44,295 nucleotides of DNA from Roseomonas sp. (GTDB lineage Bacteria > Pseudomonadota > Alphaproteobacteria > Acetobacterales > Acetobacteraceae): assembly GCA_020249265.1 (NCBI GenBank), contig JADCGA010000022.1:1-44295 (forward strand). Direction: 5' to 3'. The translations under genes and the position numbers were made by a program. The notes beneath the pieces were generated by a model. The model was not told where the DNA came from. It worked only from the letters and a program-made list of their open reading frames with translations, and searched no databases. Below, piece by piece: positions 32,353-41,129 of this stretch (position 1 is the first letter of the stretch; the number at the start of each line of letters is the position of its first letter).

Positions 32353-33531
32353 TTAGACCTTGGAACCCAGAATGCGCCGGCCAATGGCGCTGCGATGCAC
32401 CTCTGACGGGCCTTCATACACGCGCATCAAGCGCACCTGCTGATGCATCAATTGCAAGGGAAGTTCCTTCGTTACACCCATGGCGCCGAAGGTCTGCATG
32501 GCCTGGTCCAGAATATCCTGCGCCATTTCCGTGCCTTCCACCTTCAGCATGGATGCTTCCATGCGCACATCGGCGCCTGCATCAAGTTTGGCCGCCAGAT
32601 CAGCCACCATCAGCTTGCAGGCATGCATGCGCGTGGCAGCTTCCGCGACCCACCATTGAATGGCCTGGCGGTCGGCAAGGCGCACACCAAAGGTCACGCG
32701 ATTGCGCGCCTGATCCGCCATCATGTCCAAAGCGCGGCGAGTCATGCCGACGCAACGCGCGCCCATTTGCAAGCGGCGGACATTCAGGCGCAATTGCATG
32801 GGCGCATAGCCGCGGCCCAATTCGCCGAGCACTTGGGATTCCGGCACGCGGCAATCCTCAAACACCAACTCATAAGTCTTGCGCCCGCCAATCATGGAGA
32901 TTTCGCGTTCAATGATGAAGCCGGGCGTGCCCTTTTCCACGATGAAGGCCGTGACGCCTTCCTGGCGCTTGCCATCGCCCGTGCGCGCCATGAGGATGAT
33001 GAAATCCGCGCGCGGCACATTGCTGACCCAAATCTTGCGGCCATTGATGACCCAATCATTGCCATCCTTTACCGCGCGGGTAGTCATGCCCGCCGGATCG
33101 CCACCCGCGCCGGGTTCGGAAATCGCCATGGCGGAACGCGCCGTGCCTTCAGCGTAAGGCGCCAGATAACGCTCCCGCTGCATGGAATTGGCGACGGAGA
33201 GCATCATGTGCAAATTGGGGCTATCGGGCGGGATGACGAAGGGCACGCAAACCCGGCCCAATTCTTCTTCCGCCGCCGCCAGAGAGCTGAGGGACAGATT
33301 GGCACCGCCGAATTCTTCCGGCACATCAAGGCCCCAAAGGCCCAATTCCTTGCAGCGCCCAAGCAGCCGCGTTTCTTCTTCTTCCGAAAGCTTATAGCCC
33401 TTGCCTTCAGCTTCGCGCTTCAGAATCGTGGGCTCCAGCGGCATCAATTCCTTGTCCACGAATCGCGCGACCAACTCCTGGAGCATGCGCGTTTCTTCGG
33501 TGGGGGCGAAGGGCAAGGGGTTATGGTCCAT
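32353..33531 (-). CDS. Acyl-CoA dehydrogenase
   Basis: 392 residues, full length for the family. N-terminal helical domain with ELGLWGLDVPEEFGG. The FAD/substrate-binding middle domain reads AISEPGAGGDPAGMTTRAVKDG and then VINGRKIWVSNVPRADFIILMAR. The C-terminal helical domain contains the QAMQTFGAMGVTKELPLQ stretch and YEGPSEVHRSAIGRRIL, the place of the conserved Y-E-G-x-S/T-E tail. It oxidises an acyl-CoA to the 2-enoyl-CoA and passes electrons to ETF. First gene of the two-gene operon with the family III CoA transferase. The substrate chain length is not deducible. Confidence 0.93.
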   Translation of the reverse strand: MDHNPLPFAPTEETRMLQELVARFVDKELMPLEPTILKREAEGKGYKLSEEEETRLLGRCKELGLWGLDVPEEFGGANLSLSSLAAAEEELGRVCVPFVIPPDSPNLHMMLSVANSMQRERYLAPYAEGTARSAMAISEPGAGGDPAGMTTRAVKDGNDWVINGRKIWVSNVPRADFIILMARTGDGKRQEGVTAFIVEKGTPGFIIEREISMIGGRKTYELVFEDCRVPESQVLGELGRGYAPMQLRLNVRRLQMGARCVGMTRRALDMMADQARNRVTFGVRLADRQAIQWWVAEAATRMHACKLMVADLAAKLDAGADVRMEASMLKVEGTEMAQDILDQAMQTFGAMGVTKELPLQLMHQQVRLMRVYEGPSEVHRSAIGRRILGSKV

Positions 33532-34094
33532 GGCGGCTAATCCTTCCTTATAAGCTCAAAGCATCACTTGCCGGACCGGGCGTCAAGGGGAAGTCTGGAG
33601 CAGAGGGTATAAGGCGCGTCGCCTCATGCTTGAAGCCAATGCAATGCTGGCAGGCCATGCGCCGGATGATCCGGTGTTGAATTCGGCGCTGACCCGGCTG
33701 GACGAGCAGCCCTTGAGGTTCGCTGAGCCGTCAAGTGAACCGCCCCGCTTGGCCCTATCAGTAATTTTGTGCGCTGGGTCATATGGATGGCAGGGAAGGG
33801 CCTATTGATATGGCGATTGACAAAGCGTGACTGGATCAGCTTCTGGCCAGGTGTGACCCCCAGGCCGTTTTTGCCAAGGGTGGCAGGATGTTCGGCCTTC
33901 CGTTGCGCTTGCTGAGGAACAGCGAATTCGCAACCCGGATGGTGATGGCGGTCTCACGGCAATACCGCCGATCATCGCCGCGCCTTCCGGCACGGGCATG
34001 CTGCCTATGATCGGAAGCATATCCGGAATAGGCAAGGCAGTTGCTACACCAGCTTCGTCTGACGATGGTGATTATTGCACCGCGCCACAATGAC
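33532..34094. other. Gene-poor region with transposon relics
   Basis: 563 bp between acyl-CoA dehydrogenase and the Grx/DinB gene. It holds an IS256-type relic at 33810 and, at 33736-33747, TGAACCGCCCCG, which resembles the end of some IS3-family elements. I see no intact gene. The short frames at 33626-33808 and on the minus strand have no recognisable family. Confidence 0.5.
33810..33884 (+). pseudogene. IS256-family transposase, N-terminal relic 2
   Basis: ATGGCGATTGACAAAGCG TGA CTGGATCAGCTTCTGGC reads M-A-I-D-K-A-stop-L-D-Q-L-L-A-R-C-D-P-Q-A-V-F-A-K-G-G. It is nearly the same DNA as the relic at 10498 (minus strand), with an in-frame stop at codon 7, and similarity fades after base 33884, perhaps through a frameshift. 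Inactive. Confidence 0.65.
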
Positions 34095-34904
34095 TTAAGT
34101 TGGCCGCTTCATCTTCGCCGGATCCGCATCATCCCAAACACTCTCCGGCATGGGCAGGCCCGCGAAAACCTCCGGGCCCAGTGGTTGATCCGGGCTGATG
34201 CCCAAGCCTTCCAACACCCACATCAATTGCCGCGAATGCTGCCCCGCATGCCACACAGTGCGTTCCATGAATTCATGCATGGTCTGTTCGCCATAATAAA
34301 CATCAGCACGCGCCGACCAATCCCGCGTGAGGCCAGGGCCATCAAACCAATCCGACATGCGCTGGCGCATTTCCTCGCAATAGGCGATCAGCTTTTCCCG
34401 CGTCGCGTCCTTTTCTTCCGGCACGCGCATATAGCTATCGAAGGTCAGTGGAATGCCGTTCTCGTGTTCCAGAAACGCATCCGCGATATTGGCGATATGC
34501 CAGCCAAGCTGCGCGAAGGAACGCGGGCGCTTGGGCAGCATTTGCGCCAGCGCCGAATCAGGCATTTGCGCCAGAAACCGCGCGCTGCCGGCCAAAACCG
34601 CATCCAACCTGCGGCGCATTTCATCCACCGGGAGCATGCGCTGTTCGCCAAGTTTGATGTCGCAAAGCTTCGCGATATCGCGCAGCACCTGGCCATTGGC
34701 CCAGGCATCACCGCGCGTGACAATCGGTACCTGTCGCAAACCGAAGCGCGCCAGTTCATCATAAGCGCCTTCATCTTCCAGCACATTGCGGGAAATGAAC
34801 GGCACGCCGTGGCGCGTGAGGAATTCCTTGGTCCTGAGGCAGGAAGAACACCCAGTCATCCAATAGACGCGAATGGCTTCATCCGGTGCGGTGATATTGT
34901 TCAT
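34095..34904 (-). CDS. Glutaredoxin-DinB fusion protein
   Basis: 269 residues. Residues ~10-85 are a glutaredoxin: VYWMTGCSSCLRTKEFL with C19-S-S-C22, a thioredoxin-fold strand, and the cis-Pro in RQVPIVTRGD. Residues ~95-269 are a DinB four-helix bundle: FAQLGWHIANIADAFLEH, EKLIAYCEEMRQRMSDWF and RTVWHAGQHSRQLMWVLEGLG supply the His residues that form the usual metal triad. DinB-fold enzymes include mycothiol- and bacillithiol-dependent transferases, so joining one to a thiol-disulfide domain suggests a thiol-dependent reaction; this is inference. It is the last gene of the ABC/amidase operon, 12 bp after the cysteine hydrolase. Confidence 0.85.
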   Translation of the reverse strand: MNNITAPDEAIRVYWMTGCSSCLRTKEFLTRHGVPFISRNVLEDEGAYDELARFGLRQVPIVTRGDAWANGQVLRDIAKLCDIKLGEQRMLPVDEMRRRLDAVLAGSARFLAQMPDSALAQMLPKRPRSFAQLGWHIANIADAFLEHENGIPLTFDSYMRVPEEKDATREKLIAYCEEMRQRMSDWFDGPGLTRDWSARADVYYGEQTMHEFMERTVWHAGQHSRQLMWVLEGLGISPDQPLGPEVFAGLPMPESVWDDADPAKMKRPT

Positions 34905-34916
34905 GGGTATTCTCCC

Positions 34917-35558
34917 TCAGTCATTGCGTTTGGCGAGATTGGCAAGATACTGAATCACTTCATCGCGCCCGACAACATCGCCGTATTTCGCGTTGATGTC
35001 GAAAAGATTGGCGTCATGCGGGCCGTCATGCCGATCGCCAACGCATTCGCGCGGCACAATCACGCGATAGCCATGCTGCACACCATCCAGCGCGCCGGCA
35101 CGCACGCAGCCACTGGTCGAACAGCCGGCCAGGATGAGTGTATCAACCCCAAGTGTTGCCAGCATGGGGGCAAGCGGTGTGCCGAAGAAGGGGCTTGGGT
35201 ATTGCTTGACGATGACCACTTCCTCGGCAAGCGGCGCCACTTTCGGGTCTATTTCAGCAAGTGGCTCACCCGGCACCAGCTTGCGCAGCGCGGGCACCTT
35301 GCGCACGAACCAGCCGCCATCAGCGCCAGAAGGATGATACATCACCTTGGTATGGATCACCGGGATGCCAGCCGCACGCGCGGCTTGTAGCAGCGGCGCC
35401 GTATCGGCCACGGCGCGCACCACACCTTCAGCGAAAAATGGCGAGCCCGGTGTGGTATAGGCAAGGGTGAAATCAATCACCACCACGGCCGGATTGCGCC
35501 CGTATCCGACCTTGCCATCAAAAACACCCGTATAATTGTCTTCACGAGAGACCGACAT
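34917..35558 (-). CDS. Isochorismatase-like cysteine hydrolase (N-carbamoylsarcosine amidase type)
   Basis: 213 residues. The catalytic triad of the family is readable: Asp29 in VVVIDFTLAY, Lys118 in VIVKQYPSPFFGT and the nucleophile Cys151 in AGCSTSGCVRAGALDG, with the cis-peptide GC before it. The N-terminus and the PSPFFGTPL loop resemble N-carbamoylsarcosine amidohydrolases and related amidases, which release ammonia and CO2 from carbamoylated amines. It lies 12 bp downstream of the ABC ATPase genes and shares their operon, along with an amidase-signature enzyme, which points to breakdown of an imported amide or ureido compound. The real substrate is not known. Confidence 0.9.
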   Translation of the reverse strand: MSVSREDNYTGVFDGKVGYGRNPAVVVIDFTLAYTTPGSPFFAEGVVRAVADTAPLLQAARAAGIPVIHTKVMYHPSGADGGWFVRKVPALRKLVPGEPLAEIDPKVAPLAEEVVIVKQYPSPFFGTPLAPMLATLGVDTLILAGCSTSGCVRAGALDGVQHGYRVIVPRECVGDRHDGPHDANLFDINAKYGDVVGRDEVIQYLANLAKRND

Positions 35559-35570
35559 CGGCGATACTCC

Positions 35571-36602
35571 TCAATTCTCTTCAGGGAAATGACAGGCGGT
35601 GAGGTGCTGCGCGCTGCCTGCGGGCGTAAGCGCAGGGTCTTCCGTCACGCAAGACAGGGGCATGTGCGTGCCGGCGGACGCCACTGTCTCACCACCACGC
35701 GCGGCAATGATGCGCGCGCGCGGGCAACGCGGGTGAAACCGACAGCCGGTGGGCAAGGCGGCGGCCGAGCCGATCTCCCCAATCGGGCGGATGCGTTCGC
35801 GCGTTCTCTCGCGGATTGGATCCGCATGCGGCACGGCGGAAAGCAGCGAAACCGTATAGGGATGGCGTGGCGTGCGATACAGCGCGTCACGCGGCGCGAT
35901 TTCCACAATGCGCCCCAGATACATCACCGCGACGCGATCACTGACATGCCGCACCACGGCCAGATCATGTGCGATGAACAGGTATGAAACCGATGAGCGT
36001 GCCTGGATTTCCGCCAGAAGATTGAGGATTTGCGCCTGCACGGATACATCGAGCGCCGAGACCGGTTCATCCAACACCACCAGCGCGGGATCAAGCGCAA
36101 TGGCGCGCGCAATGCCGATGCGTTGGCGTTGCCCGCCGGAAAACTCATGCGGATAGCGCCCCGCCATGGCCGCCCGCAGCCCAACTAGGGACAATAAAGC
36201 GGCAACACGTTCACGCGCCTCGGCGCGCGACATGCCCTGGGTTTTCATAGGTTCAGCGATGATTTGTCCCGCCGTCATGCGCGGATCGAGCGAACCATAG
36301 GGGTCCTGAAACACCATTTGCATGCGCGGGCGCATGGCGCGCAATTCGCTGGCAGAAGCGCGCAGCACATCCTGCCCTTCAAAGTGTAGGCGGCCGCCGC
36401 TTGGTTCAATCAGGCGCAACACCAGGCGGCCAAGCGTCGATTTGCCGCTGCCGGTTTCCCCCACCAGGCCCAGAGTCTCACCGGCGGCGAGGGTGAAGGA
36501 AACACCATCCACCGCGCGTGTCATGGCGCGCTTGGCGCCAAGCAGGCTGGCGCCCCCGCCAAAATTCTTGCGTAGGTCTTCAACTTCCAGAAGCGCGGTC
36601 AT
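35571..36602 (-). CDS. Peptide-type ABC transporter ATP-binding protein (OppF/DppF-like)
   Basis: About 343 residues, starting at the ATG at 36602 that overlaps the stop of the upstream ATPase (ATGA). Walker A GETGSGKSTLGRL, signature FSGGQRQRIGIARAIAL and Walker B LVVLDEPVSALD are intact. The C-terminal oligo/dipeptide extension with CRFHPRCPRA, typical of the OppF group, is present (Cys-rich motif that can hold an Fe-S cluster in relatives). It hydrolyses ATP as one half of the heterodimer that drives the import complex. A further in-frame start 33 bp upstream gives an unlikely extension. Confidence 0.93.
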   Translation of the reverse strand: MTALLEVEDLRKNFGGGASLLGAKRAMTRAVDGVSFTLAAGETLGLVGETGSGKSTLGRLVLRLIEPSGGRLHFEGQDVLRASASELRAMRPRMQMVFQDPYGSLDPRMTAGQIIAEPMKTQGMSRAEARERVAALLSLVGLRAAMAGRYPHEFSGGQRQRIGIARAIALDPALVVLDEPVSALDVSVQAQILNLLAEIQARSSVSYLFIAHDLAVVRHVSDRVAVMYLGRIVEIAPRDALYRTPRHPYTVSLLSAVPHADPIRERTRERIRPIGEIGSAAALPTGCRFHPRCPRARIIAARGGETVASAGTHMPLSCVTEDPALTPAGSAQHLTACHFPEEN

Positions 36603-37582
36603 GACGTCGCCCCCAGCAACTCCGCGCGGTGACACGCCACCGCATGGGGAGCATCATTCAGCGCCGGACGGTCACGCAAACAGCCCGCGCTTTCCTCAAC
36701 CGCAAAACAGCGCGGCGCAAAGGCGCAACCCGCAGGGCGCCGCGCAGGATCAGGCGGTGCGCCGGAAATCGGCGCAAGCTTTGCCCCGGCGGGCGATTCA
36801 AGATCAGGGATGCTACGAAACAATGAGATTGTGTAGGGATGTCGGGGCGCACGGAAGACTTCCTCGACAAGGCCGGTCTCAACGACGCGCCCCGCATACA
36901 TCACGGCAACCCGATCCGCCTGCCGCGCCACCACGCCAAGATCATGCGTGATCAGCACCATCGCCATGCCATCCGCCTGCCGCAAATCCGTAAGCAGATC
37001 GAGAATCTGTGCCTGCACTGTCACATCCAGCGCGGTGGTCGGTTCATCGGCGATCAATACGCGCGGCCCAAGTGCGATGGCCATGGCGATCAGCACACGC
37101 TGGCGCATGCCGCCGGAGAATTGATGCGGATAATCATCCACGCGCCGCGCCGGGTCAGGGATTTGTACCCGCGCGAGAAGCGCGATGGCCCTTTCACGTG
37201 CCTCCGCGCGGGAAATCGGCGGATGGGCGCGCAAAACTTCGCTGATCTGATCACCAATCCGAAAGACCGGGTTCAGCCCCGTCAGCGGGTCCTGGAAGAC
37301 CATGCCAATCCGCGCGCCGCGGCGCCGGCGCAAATCCTCCGGCGAGAGCTGCAACAAATCCTCACCTTCCAGCAGCGCCTGGCCGGCAATCACGCGGCCT
37401 GGCTTTGGCAAAAGGCCAAGCGCCGAAGTGAAGGTCACTGTCTTGCCGGAGCCGCTTTCACCCACAATGGCCAGCGTTTCGCCCGCGCGCACATGAAGTG
37501 ACACATCCTCAACCAGACGCACCGGCCCAGCCTCGCCCGGCACTGCGGCAGTCAGGTTCCGCAATTCGAACATCGTACTCAT
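36599..37582 (-). CDS. Peptide-type ABC transporter ATP-binding protein (OppD/DppD-like)
   Basis: About 327 residues from the ATG at 37582 ([12 protein letters not shown]), overlapping the upstream permease stop by ATGA. Walker [16 protein letters not shown], signature [17 protein letters not shown], Walker [14 protein letters not shown]-loop [11 protein letters not shown]. The C-terminal extension [17 protein letters not shown] matches the OppD subgroup. Partner of the ATPase encoded directly downstream. The order SBP-permease-permease-ATPase-ATPase is the standard one for peptide/nickel/opine (PepT-family) importers, whose ligands range from dipeptides to small amides. Confidence 0.93.
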   Translation of the reverse strand: MSTMFELRNLTAAVPGEAGPVRLVEDVSLHVRAGETLAIVGESGSGKTVTFTSALGLLPKPGRVIAGQALLEGEDLLQLSPEDLRRRRGARIGMVFQDPLTGLNPVFRIGDQISEVLRAHPPISRAEARERAIALLARVQIPDPARRVDDYPHQFSGGMRQRVLIAMAIALGPRVLIADEPTTALDVTVQAQILDLLTDLRQADGMAMVLITHDLGVVARQADRVAVMYAGRVVETGLVEEVFRAPRHPYTISLFRSIPDLESPAGAKLAPISGAPPDPARRPAGCAFAPRCFAVEESAGCLRDRPALNDAPHAVACHRAELLGATS

Positions 37583-38478
37583 AGCAGCTTGCCCGTATTG
37601 CGGCGCATTTGCGGGTCCAACGTATCGCGCAGCCCATCGCCCAACAGATTCAGCACAATCACGGTAAAGGCGATGCAAAGCCCGGCAGAGAGCGAAATCA
37701 GCGGATTGGTGGTGATGGCGGTTTGGCCTTCCGCAATCACATTGCCCCAGGTTGGCGTGGGCGGCTGCACGCCAAGCCCAAGAAATGAAAGCCCTGCCTC
37801 CGCCAGAATGGCCGTGGCAGCGCTGACGGTTGCCACCACAATCACGGGCGGCAGCGCATTCGGAATCACATGGCGGATGATGATTTTCCAGGTGGAAAGC
37901 CCGATGGCGCGTGATGCTTCAATGAAAGGCCGCGGACGGATGGTCAGCACGACCGAACGCATCACCGCCGCCACTCGCGGCGTATAGGCAATGGCAACGG
38001 CGATGATGATGGAGTCGAGCGTGTTGCCTCGTGCCGCCACCAGCGCCAGCGCCAAAAGGAAGGATGGGAAGGCCAGCAAGATATCAATAATCGCGACCAG
38101 CGCGCGTTCCACAAAGCCCCCCGCATAGCCCGCAACGGCGCCCAGCAGCGTGCCGGCAGAAAGCGAGATCAGCACAACAAAAAACCCGACTTGCAGCGAA
38201 ACCTGTGCGCCATGGATCAGGCGGGAAAGCACGCAACGGCCAAACTGATCCGTCCCCAGCCAATAGGTTGCTGAAGGCTGCGCAAGCGTATTCATCAAAT
38301 CGGTGCGCGTCGGCGAATGGGGTGAAATCCAAGGCGCAAAAAGCGCCACCAGAAGCAGCAAGCCAATGCCAATCGCCCCGATCATGAAACTGGGATGGCG
38401 CAGATAGCGCCTGACTGTCGCGCGCTTGCGCGCGGCATTGTCTTCCAGCGCTTCCTCGGCCTCTGTCCTGGCTGTCAT
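37579..38478 (-). CDS. ABC transporter permease (DppC-like)
   Basis: 299 residues. Five to six membrane segments after a cytoplasmic start (RRYLRHPSFMIGAIGIGLLLLVALFAPW). The OppC_N region with LGTDQFGRCVLSRLIHGAQ is present, and the cytosolic EAA-type loop reads EASRAIGLSTWKIIIRHVIPNALPPVIV, which couples to the ATPases. Ends in GDGLRDTLDPQMR, the family tail. The start overlaps the stop of the other permease by ATGA. Works with the DppB-like protein as the inner-membrane channel. Confidence 0.93.
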   Translation of the reverse strand: MTARTEAEEALEDNAARKRATVRRYLRHPSFMIGAIGIGLLLLVALFAPWISPHSPTRTDLMNTLAQPSATYWLGTDQFGRCVLSRLIHGAQVSLQVGFFVVLISLSAGTLLGAVAGYAGGFVERALVAIIDILLAFPSFLLALALVAARGNTLDSIIIAVAIAYTPRVAAVMRSVVLTIRPRPFIEASRAIGLSTWKIIIRHVIPNALPPVIVVATVSAATAILAEAGLSFLGLGVQPPTPTWGNVIAEGQTAITTNPLISLSAGLCIAFTVIVLNLLGDGLRDTLDPQMRRNTGKLL

Positions 38479-39416
38479 GTGCGCCGAAGCCTTGGGTCTA
38501 TCGCGCCATAAATCAGGTCAAGCGCAGTATTCAGCAGCACCACCGCCGCCGCCAACACCAGAACACCCGCCTGCACCAGCTGGTAATCGCGCGACAAAAT
38601 CGCCTTTAGAATGGTGGAACCTAGGCCCGGTCGGCTGAACACTGCCTCCACCAAAATCGCATTGCCCAAGGACCACGCGAAGGTCACGCCAATCACGGCC
38701 AGCACGGGGATCAGCGCATTGCGAAAAGCCAAGTGCCAGACAATACGCCGTTCCGGCACCCCCATGGCGCGCGCCACACGAATGAAATCCTGGCCCAGGA
38801 TTTCCAGCATGGCAGAGCGCGTCAGCCGCGCGATATAGGCCGCCACCGAAAGCCCCAAAACCAGCGCAGGCAGCGCCAAATGATGCAAGCCTTTCCAGAA
38901 GCCTGGTTCACTCGTCGCACCCAGCGCCGGGAAGATCCCAAGCGCATGCGAGAGAGTGAGGATCGCAACCAAGCCCAACCAGAAGACCGGAAAGGAAATA
39001 CCCCCCAAGGCCAGCAACATCACGGCAAGATCAACCGCGCTGCCCTGGCGCACCGCGGCGATAATGCCCAAAGGCACGCCAAAGCAAATGGCAATCGCCA
39101 TACCCGCTACGGCAAGCGTGGCAGAAGGCGGCACCGCGGCCCAGATCTCGGCCAAGGCGGATTGCCCGGTCACAACGGAAACACCCATATCGCCCTGCGC
39201 CGCGCGCAACAGAAACACGCCATATTGCTGCCAAACCGGCAGGTCCAAACCAAGGCGCGCGCGTAACGTGGCCAGCGCCTCGGCAGTTGCGAAATCGCCC
39301 AGCATGTAAAGCGCGGGATCGCCCGGAATGGCACGCATCAGAAAGAATGCCACCGTGACGATCCCAACCAGCGCGACAGCAAATTGTGCCGCGCAGCGGG
39401 CGAGATAACGGATCAT
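38475..39416 (-). CDS. ABC transporter permease (DppB-like)
   Basis: 313 residues, starting MIRYLARCAAQFAVALVGIVTVAFFLMRAIPGDPA, the standard DppB/OppB opening with its first membrane segment. The periplasmic LGLDLPVWQQYGVFL region, and the coupling loop RSAMLEILGQDFIRVARAMGVPERRIVWHLAFRNALIPVL, match the family. Ends with GAIDPRLRRT. Its ATG overlaps the SBP stop by one base (TGATG). It forms the permease pair with the DppC-like protein. Confidence 0.93.
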   Translation of the reverse strand: MIRYLARCAAQFAVALVGIVTVAFFLMRAIPGDPALYMLGDFATAEALATLRARLGLDLPVWQQYGVFLLRAAQGDMGVSVVTGQSALAEIWAAVPPSATLAVAGMAIAICFGVPLGIIAAVRQGSAVDLAVMLLALGGISFPVFWLGLVAILTLSHALGIFPALGATSEPGFWKGLHHLALPALVLGLSVAAYIARLTRSAMLEILGQDFIRVARAMGVPERRIVWHLAFRNALIPVLAVIGVTFAWSLGNAILVEAVFSRPGLGSTILKAILSRDYQLVQAGVLVLAAAVVLLNTALDLIYGAIDPRLRRT

Positions 39417-40972
39417 CAGGCCCCGCGCAGCGATACCGGTGACGCATTCACCGTGAACAGGCTGTTCTGCACAAAGCCCTGCACATTCGGCCCATGCGCG
39501 ATGAAAAGCCTGTCCGCGTAAAGCGGAATCACCGGCACATCTTCCATGGTCTGGCGCAGCAGGCGATTATAAACAGCCTTGCGACCCGCCAGATCAGGCG
39601 CACGCGCCGCTTCCGCCAGCAGCGCATCCGCGCGATCATAGCGCGATGTATTCAGCCCCGGCGGGTGGGAACGCGTGTGATACAGCGTGACAAGCGGGCT
39701 ATCCGGATCTGGCGGGCCAACAACCGCCGTGATGCAGGATTGCAGATTGCCCGAAGACCGCGCCTGCACATAGGCGCCGCGTTCCAGTACGCGCACCGTT
39801 GCCTGAATGCCGACCTGCTGCAAATCATTCGCGAGCGGCACCGGGAAACGATCAAAGGGGTTCAGGCCGACCGTAGTGATTTCAAAGCGGAAATTGGAAA
39901 CGCCCGCTTCGCGCAACAGGGCGCGCGCACGATCAGGATCATAAGGATAGCGCGGCACGCCCTCATCGCTGAATTCCTGGAAGGTGGAGGTCAGCACGCT
40001 GGTCGCTTCGAACTTCGTCCCGCGGAAAAAGCCATCAATCAGCGCCTTGCGGTTAAGCGCGTGGATCATGGCGCGGCGTACGCGCACATTCGCCAAGGGA
40101 CCAGCCGTGGTATTCAGCACCAGATTGGCGGTATTATTGGCTGGGCGGTCCAGCAAGGTCACCCCAGTGGCGCGGCGCAGCCGTTCAATCACATCGGGTG
40201 ATTGCAGGGCGAAGAACACATCCAATTCGCGGTTTTCCAGCGCAATCGAGGCAGCCGTTTCATCGCGCACCACGCGGAAGATGATGTCTGTCAGCGCCGG
40301 CGCACCGCCGAAATAGGCCGGGTTGGCCACCAGCCGTACTTCATTGCCCGTCGTCCAACGATCAAACATGAAGGGCCCGGTGCCGATCGGGTTCATGGTG
40401 TAACGCTCACCGATTTCAGTCACCGCACGGCGAGAGACGATCCAGCCCTGGTTGAAGGCGCAAAGCTTGTGCAGGAAGCCGGAATTGGGCGCTTCCAATA
40501 CCAGGCGCACCGTCAGCGGATCGGGCGTCTGGATTTCCTTGAGGCCGGCAAGCTGCCCGCGATAGAGACTACCCGTTGCGGGATCCAGCACGCGCTCAAA
40601 GGAGAATTTGACATCATCCGATGTGAAGGCACCATAATTCTTATGCCAGGTGACATTGGGCCGCAGCCGGAAGGTCCAAACCGTACCATCGGCGGAAACC
40701 TCATGCCCCGTAGAAAGATCAGGCACGATTTCATTGGTGCGCTGATCATACTGCACCAAGCCGCTATAGACATGCCCCGCAATGGATTGATTTTCGATCT
40801 GAAAAATCCGCGCCGGATCCAGCACGGAAATGTCAGACCCGAAACGCACACGGAGCGTGCGCGCCCCTTGCGCCATCACCGGCACACCAAAGCCGGCACC
40901 AAAGGCCAGCGCCGCGGCGCCGCCCATCCAGGCACGCCGACCAAAACCCGGCGCCGTTTCTGTCTCAGCCAT
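39416..40972 (-). CDS. ABC transporter substrate-binding protein, family 5
   Basis: 518 residues. The N-terminal GRRAWMGGAAALAFGAGFGVPVMA is a signal peptide with a twin-arginine-like RR before the hydrophobic core, so periplasmic export by Sec or Tat is expected. The SBP_bac_5 body shows TLRVRFGSDISVLDPARIF, GLVQYDQRTNEIVPDLSTGHEVS and YGAFTSDDVKFSFERVLDP. The Tyr/Trp-rich pocket fits extended or small amide ligands; sequence alone does not name one. Its start overlaps the stop of the small upstream ORF by eight bases. First gene of the transporter half of the operon. Confidence 0.92.
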   Translation of the reverse strand: MAETETAPGFGRRAWMGGAAALAFGAGFGVPVMAQGARTLRVRFGSDISVLDPARIFQIENQSIAGHVYSGLVQYDQRTNEIVPDLSTGHEVSADGTVWTFRLRPNVTWHKNYGAFTSDDVKFSFERVLDPATGSLYRGQLAGLKEIQTPDPLTVRLVLEAPNSGFLHKLCAFNQGWIVSRRAVTEIGERYTMNPIGTGPFMFDRWTTGNEVRLVANPAYFGGAPALTDIIFRVVRDETAASIALENRELDVFFALQSPDVIERLRRATGVTLLDRPANNTANLVLNTTAGPLANVRVRRAMIHALNRKALIDGFFRGTKFEATSVLTSTFQEFSDEGVPRYPYDPDRARALLREAGVSNFRFEITTVGLNPFDRFPVPLANDLQQVGIQATVRVLERGAYVQARSSGNLQSCITAVVGPPDPDSPLVTLYHTRSHPPGLNTSRYDRADALLAEAARAPDLAGRKAVYNRLLRQTMEDVPVIPLYADRLFIAHGPNVQGFVQNSLFTVNASPVSLRGA

Positions 40973-41129
40973 TCTTTTGCTCTCCCGATTTTACTGATGG
41001 TATTGTTGCTTCGCAGGCGGGGTTCGCCGGCGGATGCTCCTTTGGCCAATCGCGCGGCAGGCGCGCTGCGATGGCCGATATGCCTTTTGCCAGTTCTGCC
41101 GCGCGTGCGTCGTATTTCGAAGGAATCAT
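40965..41129 (-). CDS. Small conserved-position protein, 54 residues, unknown
   Basis: A 54-codon frame (MIPSKYDARAAELAKGISAI...) between amidase and SBP. Its ATG overlaps the amidase stop as ATGA and its stop overlaps the SBP start, the same chain of overlaps seen through the whole operon, which argues that it is translated. It is hydrophilic, has no signal peptide or membrane segment, and holds one cysteine. I recognise no family. Some amidase-signature enzymes need small GatC-like partners (AtzG type), but I see no clear similarity. Confidence 0.55.
   Translation of the reverse strand: MIPSKYDARAAELAKGISAIAARLPRDWPKEHPPANPACEATIPSVKSGEQKNG

Noticed and set aside
33626..33808. 60-codon plus-strand frame after the acyl-CoA dehydrogenase
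   Set aside because: No start signal, no family resemblance, and it lies in DNA with decayed transposon pieces.
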